A stretch of 18,881 bases of DNA from assembly GCA_013697225.1 (NCBI GenBank), contig JACCXG010000390.1, forward strand, positions 1 through 18,881, written 5' to 3'. Positions 15,401 through 18,881 of the stretch are shown here, one piece after another. Under the pieces are notes generated by a model, which saw only the letters and a program-made list of their open reading frames with translations, made no database searches and had not been told where the DNA came from. The position numbers were made by a program, and so were the translations under genes. Source of the stretch: Acidobacteriota bacterium. Lineage in GTDB: Bacteria; Acidobacteriota; Vicinamibacteria; Vicinamibacterales; 2-12-FULL-66-21. The first letter of the stretch is position 1. Every line of letters starts with the position of its first letter.

Positions 15401-16570
15401 ATGAAGCTCGAACCGTTCGCGATGGAACGGCTGCAGTCCCTCTGGGAGCACAAGGTCGCCTGGAATCTGGCCGAGAGCGGCGTGCACCCGCTGCGTGTCG
15501 AGGAGCTCCTCGAGAACGAGGAGGAACGGTCGGCCCTGATGCGGCAGGATCTGGGATACCCGCAGACGAACGGGACTTTCGAGCTCCGCGCCGCGGTCGC
15601 GGCCATGTATGGCGATGCATCCCCCGGCCATGTGCAGATCACGAACGGCGGATCGGAGGCGAACTGCATCGCGCTGCTGGCACTCGTGCAGCCCGGTGAT
15701 CGGGTTGTTGTGATGATGCCCAACTACCTGCAGGCGCCAGGGCTCGTGCGAGCGCTCGGGGGCACTGTGGTCCCGTGGACGTTACTGGAGGATCCCGGGA
15801 CCGGCGGCAGTGCGGCGCGGTGGCGACCGGATCTCGACGCGCTGCAGGCTCTCGCCACCCCCGGCACACGCGCGATATTCATCTGCAACCCGAACAATCC
15901 CACGGGCGCTCGTCTCACGGCTGCGGAACTGGACGCAATCTGCCGTATCGCGTCAGGCGCCGGAGCCTGGGTCATCTCTGACGAGATCTATCGCGGTGCA
16001 GAGCTCGACGGAGTGGACACGACCACGGCCTGGGGACGTTACGAACGCGTGGTGGTCACCAGCGGGCTCTCGAAAGCCTACGCCCTCCCCGGGCTGAGGA
16101 TCGGCTGGACCATCGCTCCCGACCCGCTGGTCGACGAGCTCTGGGGGATCCACGATTACACGACGATTGCCCCTGGAGCGATCAACGACCGGCTCGCCCG
16201 GATTGCGCTGGCCCCCGCCCGCCGGGAGCTGCTCCTCGCGCGCACCCGCGGAATCCTCCGGACCAACTACCCCGCACTGCGCCGGTGGATCGAGCGGCGC
16301 GCGCCGTTCCTCAGCCACATTCCACCCCAGGCTGGCGCCATCGCCCTGGTGAAGTACGCGGCCCCGGTCCCCTCCGCCGACCTCGTCGCACGCATCCGCG
16401 AGGAAGAGAGCGTACTCGTCGTCTCGGGGAGCTCAGTGGGAATGGAAGGCTATCTGCGCATCGGCTTCGGGTGCGATCCGGAGTTCCTGCTCGGAGCCCT
16501 CGACCGGCTGGGCACCGTGATCGACACCCTGTCCAGCAGCCCGGACACGTATCGCACGGCACCCGGCTGA
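15401..16570 (+). CDS. PLP-dependent aminotransferase, class I/II
   Basis: The 389-residue fold-type I enzyme shows the ITNGGSEAN cofactor-phosphate region (80-88), NPNNPTG (163-169), SDEIYRG (193-199) and the PLP lysine Lys225 in SGLSKAYALPGLRIGW. The C-terminal ESVLVVSGSSVGMEGYLRIGFG carries the substrate carboxylate-binding Arg. It is closest in feel to aspartate aminotransferase/capreomycidine synthase-like relatives; the substrate cannot be read from the sequence. ATG 15401 gives the normal family N-terminus. There is no Shine-Dalgarno at usual spacing, but a TACACT box lies 6 bases upstream, so a leaderless mRNA is possible. It stands alone, with no pathway partner beside it. Confidence 0.88.
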   Translation: MKLEPFAMERLQSLWEHKVAWNLAESGVHPLRVEELLENEEERSALMRQDLGYPQTNGTFELRAAVAAMYGDASPGHVQITNGGSEANCIALLALVQPGDRVVVMMPNYLQAPGLVRALGGTVVPWTLLEDPGTGGSAARWRPDLDALQALATPGTRAIFICNPNNPTGARLTAAELDAICRIASGAGAWVISDEIYRGAELDGVDTTTAWGRYERVVVTSGLSKAYALPGLRIGWTIAPDPLVDELWGIHDYTTIAPGAINDRLARIALAPARRELLLARTRGILRTNYPALRRWIERRAPFLSHIPPQAGAIALVKYAAPVPSADLVARIREEESVLVVSGSSVGMEGYLRIGFGCDPEFLLGALDRLGTVIDTLSSSPDTYRTAPG

Positions 16571-16594
16571 CAGGGCGTCTGCCGGCGTGCAGGG

Positions 16595-17020
16595 TCACGC
16601 CACGAACGGCGTGATCTCGTCGATCAGGAACCCGAGCACGTCCTCCTCGGTAATCTCCGCAATCGGCTTCTCCTCGGCGACGGGACGCTCGGCCGTGACG
16701 AGCCGCCGCCCGCGCCCCCGGCTGACGAGACCGGACACCGAGGGGGGATCCGACGAACGATCCAGCATCAGCTCGATGAAATCCTCGGAGGCCGATTCCG
16801 AGACGAGGCGCACGGTGTCAGCAGGCGTGAACACCTTGAAGCGGTGACCTTCAGCGACCAGCGCGGAGGCCAGCACGTGGAACACCGGTGCGGCGCGGGC
16901 CCGCAGGAATTCCTCATACGCACGGACGGCCTCTTCTGACCGGCTCCGGCGCTCCTGGGCTTCCTTGCGCGCGGCCTCGATAGCAGTGCGAACACGCCGC
17001 CTTACTTCTGATGGTTCCAT
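16595..17020 (-). CDS. Conserved-looking hypothetical protein, 141 residues
   Basis: I do not recognise this family. The protein has a strongly charged Arg/Glu helix (about 5-45, likely coiled coil), a compact alpha/beta part (about 48-80, HVLASALVAEGHRFKVFTP and ADTVRLVSE), a basic GRGRRLV linker, and an acidic C-terminal helix (ITEEDVLGFLIDEITPFV). It is soluble, with no signal peptide, Cys or metal motif. ATG 17020 was chosen because it follows GAGGG closely and begins the conserved-looking part; a GTG three codons earlier and an ATG at 17107 are in frame. It converges with the aminotransferase (24-bp gap) and lies 105 bp downstream of menG on the same strand. Confidence 0.65.
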   Translation of the reverse strand: MEPSEVRRRVRTAIEAARKEAQERRSRSEEAVRAYEEFLRARAAPVFHVLASALVAEGHRFKVFTPADTVRLVSESASEDFIELMLDRSSDPPSVSGLVSRGRGRRLVTAERPVAEEKPIAEITEEDVLGFLIDEITPFVA

Positions 17021-17125
17021 ATCCCTCACTCGAACGCCGGCCGGAAGTTCACGGCAGTCGCGGCACCGCGCAATACGCCGGAAGCATGACCCCCTGTACG
17101 AAGCCACCCATACCCGGCAGATGGA

Positions 17126-17902
17126 TCATGCCGTACCTGGGCGCTGTCCAGCGGCTCCGTCCAGCTCTCCGGCCTTATTGCACGAATGAATAGCCATCAA
17201 ACCTCCGAGAACCCGCCCCCAGCGACACTGGGTGAAGCCCGCAGCCCCGGCAAGGGTGCAGACCGCTTCGGCCCCGGGATAGCGGCGAATCGACTCGGGG
17301 ATGTAGCGGTACGTATCCGGATCACGGTGAAGAATCACGCCCAGGGCGGAGCCGACCAGCGTCAGGTAGGCCAGGTAGACGGACCGGACGGCTCGATTCC
17401 GTGGACGGTTGAAGTCCAGCGACAGCATCTGCCCGCCCGGCGCCAGCACACGGTGAATCTCGGCGAGCGCGCCCGGCAGGTCCGGCACGTTGCGAAGGCC
17501 GTAACCCATCGTGACGAGAGGGAACGACGCATCCGGGAAGGGCAGAGCCGTCATGTCGCCCGCCACGAGGCGCAGGTGGAGGTATGCCGCCTCGGGTCTT
17601 CTCCGGGCGAGGTGAAGCATCCCGGTCGTGATGTCGAGTCCGGTCACCCTTGCACCAGCGGCGGCCAGGCCGAACGCGATGTCGCCAGTACCGCAGGCGA
17701 GGTCCAGAGCCGGCATGCCGGGCTGGATGCGGGCCATCGATACCAGCCGGCGCTTCCATCGTCTATCCTGCCCGTAGGAGAGCAACACGGTGATCAGGTC
17801 GTATCTGGGGGCAATCACCGAGAAAAGACGTCGCACGTACGTGTGCTTGTTCTCAGGAGTACTCAGCGCATGGCGGAGTGACGGGCGCGTGCGGGTCGGC
17901 AT
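17126..17902 (-). CDS. menG: Demethylmenaquinone methyltransferase, MenG/UbiE type
   Basis: The 258-residue SAM-dependent methyltransferase has the UbiE/MenG signature set. APRYDLITVLLSYGQDRRWK (31-50) matches the family N-terminal motif, LDLACGTGD (66-74) is motif I for SAM, LDIT and the GDMTALPFPDASF segment follow, and MGYGLRNVPDLPGAL is the diagnostic FGLRNV-type motif. It methylates demethylmenaquinone, the last step of menaquinone synthesis, which fits mqnD at the other end of the window. ATG 17902 was chosen because upstream in-frame sequence lies inside the divergent regulator gene. The C-terminal 15 residues (KAGELDGAAGQRPGTA region) extend beyond the usual end. A ubiquinone role is less likely given the futalosine-pathway gene. 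Confidence 0.9.
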   Translation of the reverse strand: MPTRTRPSLRHALSTPENKHTYVRRLFSVIAPRYDLITVLLSYGQDRRWKRRLVSMARIQPGMPALDLACGTGDIAFGLAAAGARVTGLDITTGMLHLARRRPEAAYLHLRLVAGDMTALPFPDASFPLVTMGYGLRNVPDLPGALAEIHRVLAPGGQMLSLDFNRPRNRAVRSVYLAYLTLVGSALGVILHRDPDTYRYIPESIRRYPGAEAVCTLAGAAGFTQCRWGRVLGGLMAIHSCNKAGELDGAAGQRPGTA

Positions 17903-17931
17903 GAGGCAGGACGAATGATAAGGTACGCTCC

Positions 17932-18603
17932 GTGCTCGCCTCGCAGACCGTCGAGAACTACCTGAAGGCCATCTACGTGGCCCAGGCGGCTCATCTCGAC
18001 CCGGACGGTCTCGTGCCGATGGGGCAGATCGCCACAGCCCTTGGAGTCGTCCCCGGGACGGCCACGACGATGGTGAAGACGCTGGCGGAGTCGGGGCTCG
18101 TGCGATACGAGCCGTACATGGGGGCACGGCTGACCACGGCCGGCGAGCGGCTGGCGGCCCTCGTGCTGAGACGTCACCGGCTCATCGAGCAGTTCCTGGT
18201 GCAAGTCCTGGGCATGAACTGGAGCGAAGTGCACGAGGAGGCCGAGCGCCTCGAGCATGCCGTCTCGGAGCGCCTGATCGATCGCATGGATGAAATGCTG
18301 GGCCGCCCCGCGGTGGACCCGCACGGAGATCCGATTCCCGGCCCCGAAGGGGAACTGCCCCGGCAGAGTTATCCGGATCTCCTTACCGCACCTCTTGGTC
18401 AAGGTCTGATCGTGACGCGGGTGACTGCTCAGGACGCAGAGTTCCTCCGCTTCATCGAGCAGCGGCAGCTCAAACCCGGCCAGCGAGTCGCGATCGAGGA
18501 CAGGGATCCCACCTCCGACAGCGTGACGGTTCGCAGCGGCACCGGGCAGGTGACCACCATCGGCACCCGCGCCGCCTCGAAGGTTCTCGTCGCTCCCGAA
18601 TAA
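17932..18603 (+). CDS. DtxR/MntR-family metal-dependent transcriptional regulator with C-terminal FeoA/SH3-like domain
   Basis: The 223-residue protein has a winged HTH (about 1-70, QIATALGVVPGTATTMVKTL), the DtxR dimerisation and metal domain (about 71-140), and an SH3-like FeoA domain (about 150-223). The metal ligands His82, Glu86, His101, Glu105, Glu108 and His109 align with DtxR His79, Glu83, His98, Cys102, Glu105 and His106. Glu105 replaces the DtxR cysteine, as in MntR, and the DtxR Met10/MntR Asp8 position is Asn9. It senses Fe2+ or Mn2+. GTG start with AAGG upstream. It diverges from menG with only 29 bp between start codons. Confidence 0.9.
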   Translation: MLASQTVENYLKAIYVAQAAHLDPDGLVPMGQIATALGVVPGTATTMVKTLAESGLVRYEPYMGARLTTAGERLAALVLRRHRLIEQFLVQVLGMNWSEVHEEAERLEHAVSERLIDRMDEMLGRPAVDPHGDPIPGPEGELPRQSYPDLLTAPLGQGLIVTRVTAQDAEFLRFIEQRQLKPGQRVAIEDRDPTSDSVTVRSGTGQVTTIGTRAASKVLVAPE

Positions 18604-18613
18604 CCGATCCAGC

Positions 18614-18643
18614 TTGACAGTAAGCCCTCGGAGAGTCTAGGAT
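18614..18643 (+). promoter_or_regulatory. Sigma70-like promoter for the 18688 gene
   Basis: TTGACA (18614-18619, exact consensus), an 18-base spacer and TAGGAT (18638-18643, 4 of 6). The predicted start near 18650 would leave a leader of about 38 bases before ATG 18688. It begins 10 bases after the regulator's stop codon. Confidence 0.55.
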
Positions 18644-18687
18644 TTTGATTGTTCAAAACCCTTGTTTCACGCAGAGGCGCTTGAGTC

Positions 18688-18881
18688 ATGAGACTGGCCA
18701 AATTAGTGATTGTCGTCGGCTTGTGCTGGGGAGGGCCGACACCGTCTGTGCTGGCGTCACCGCAGAATCTGGCGTGTGAAGCATCGGGGGGGTGGTTGAC
18801 GCATCGGGGGCCGTTCTTCCCGGCGCCACGGTGGCGCTTCTGCCGTCCGGCCCCGTTGCCGTGACCGGTCCTGACGGAACG
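18688..18881 (+). CDS. 5' end of a secreted carboxypeptidase-regulatory-like domain protein, apparent frameshift
   Basis: ATG 18688 opens a signal peptide, MRLAKLVIVVGLCWGGP through SVLA, followed by SPQNLACEASG. In this frame the sequence then turns unlikely and stops at TGA 18865-18867. From 18792 in another frame it reads GVVDASGAVLPGATVALLP and continues open to the window end, the typical start of a CarboxypepD_reg-like beta-sandwich found in TonB-dependent receptors and other secreted proteins. The switch falls in a G7 run (18786-18792); one more G, or two fewer, would join the frames. It may be a sequencing error, a broken gene or a phase-variable tract. The main body lies beyond the window. 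Confidence 0.6.

Noticed and set aside
17903..18127. Longer menG with extra N-terminal residues
   Set aside because: The extension is Arg/Pro/Ser-rich, lies opposite the DtxR-family gene and is not part of the methyltransferase family start.

Overview
This is a GC-rich bacterial chromosome segment with densely packed genes, several 4-base start/stop overlaps and frequent GTG starts. Futalosine-type menaquinone genes, a SUF operon with SufU and SufT, a SIMPL-domain secreted protein and the start of a secreted carboxypeptidase-regulatory-like domain protein together suggest an Acidobacteriota-like organism, perhaps Vicinamibacteria. That placement is inference; there is no rRNA or tRNA in the window.

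Layout. 1-135: tail of an unidentified + strand gene. 140-976 (-): mqnD, menaquinone synthesis. 977-1304: a gene-free gap holding two heptanucleotide repeat arrays in opposite orientation. 1305-5043 (+): three overlapping genes, namely a membrane-anchored HtrA-like protein with two PDZ domains and no recognisable catalytic triad, followed by two different CPA2-type cation/proton antiporter-like membrane proteins. 5093-12981 (-): a nine-gene iron-sulfur cluster assembly operon in the order sufA-sufB-sufC-sufD-sufS-sufU-sufT-rrf2-iscS. It is preceded by a good sigma70-like promoter that overlaps an IscR-type palindrome (13013-13061) and is interrupted between sufB and sufC by a 64-bp tandem repeat that can form strong hairpins. 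13133-14521 (+): rmuC, divergent from suf. 14526-15239 (-): SIMPL/DUF541 secreted protein. 15401-16570 (+): class I/II aminotransferase. 16595-17020 (-): conserved-looking hypothetical. 17126-17902 (-): menG/ubiE methyltransferase, divergent from a DtxR/MntR-type metalloregulator at 17932-18603 (+). 18688-18881 (+): signal peptide and start of a carboxypeptidase-regulatory-like domain, split by an apparent frameshift at a G7 run.

How the genes work together. The suf genes supply a complete SUF machine: SufS/SufU for sulfur mobilisation, SufBCD as scaffold, SufA as carrier and SufT as maturation factor. A second IscS/NifS-type desulfurase is coupled to the Rrf2 regulator, which probably controls the whole operon through the upstream palindrome. 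MqnD and MenG belong to the same menaquinone route, although they sit at opposite ends. No mobile element, phage gene, CRISPR array or defence system is visible. The least ordinary parts are the HtrA-like/antiporter trio, the two repeat structures, the suf control region and the frameshifted 3' gene.
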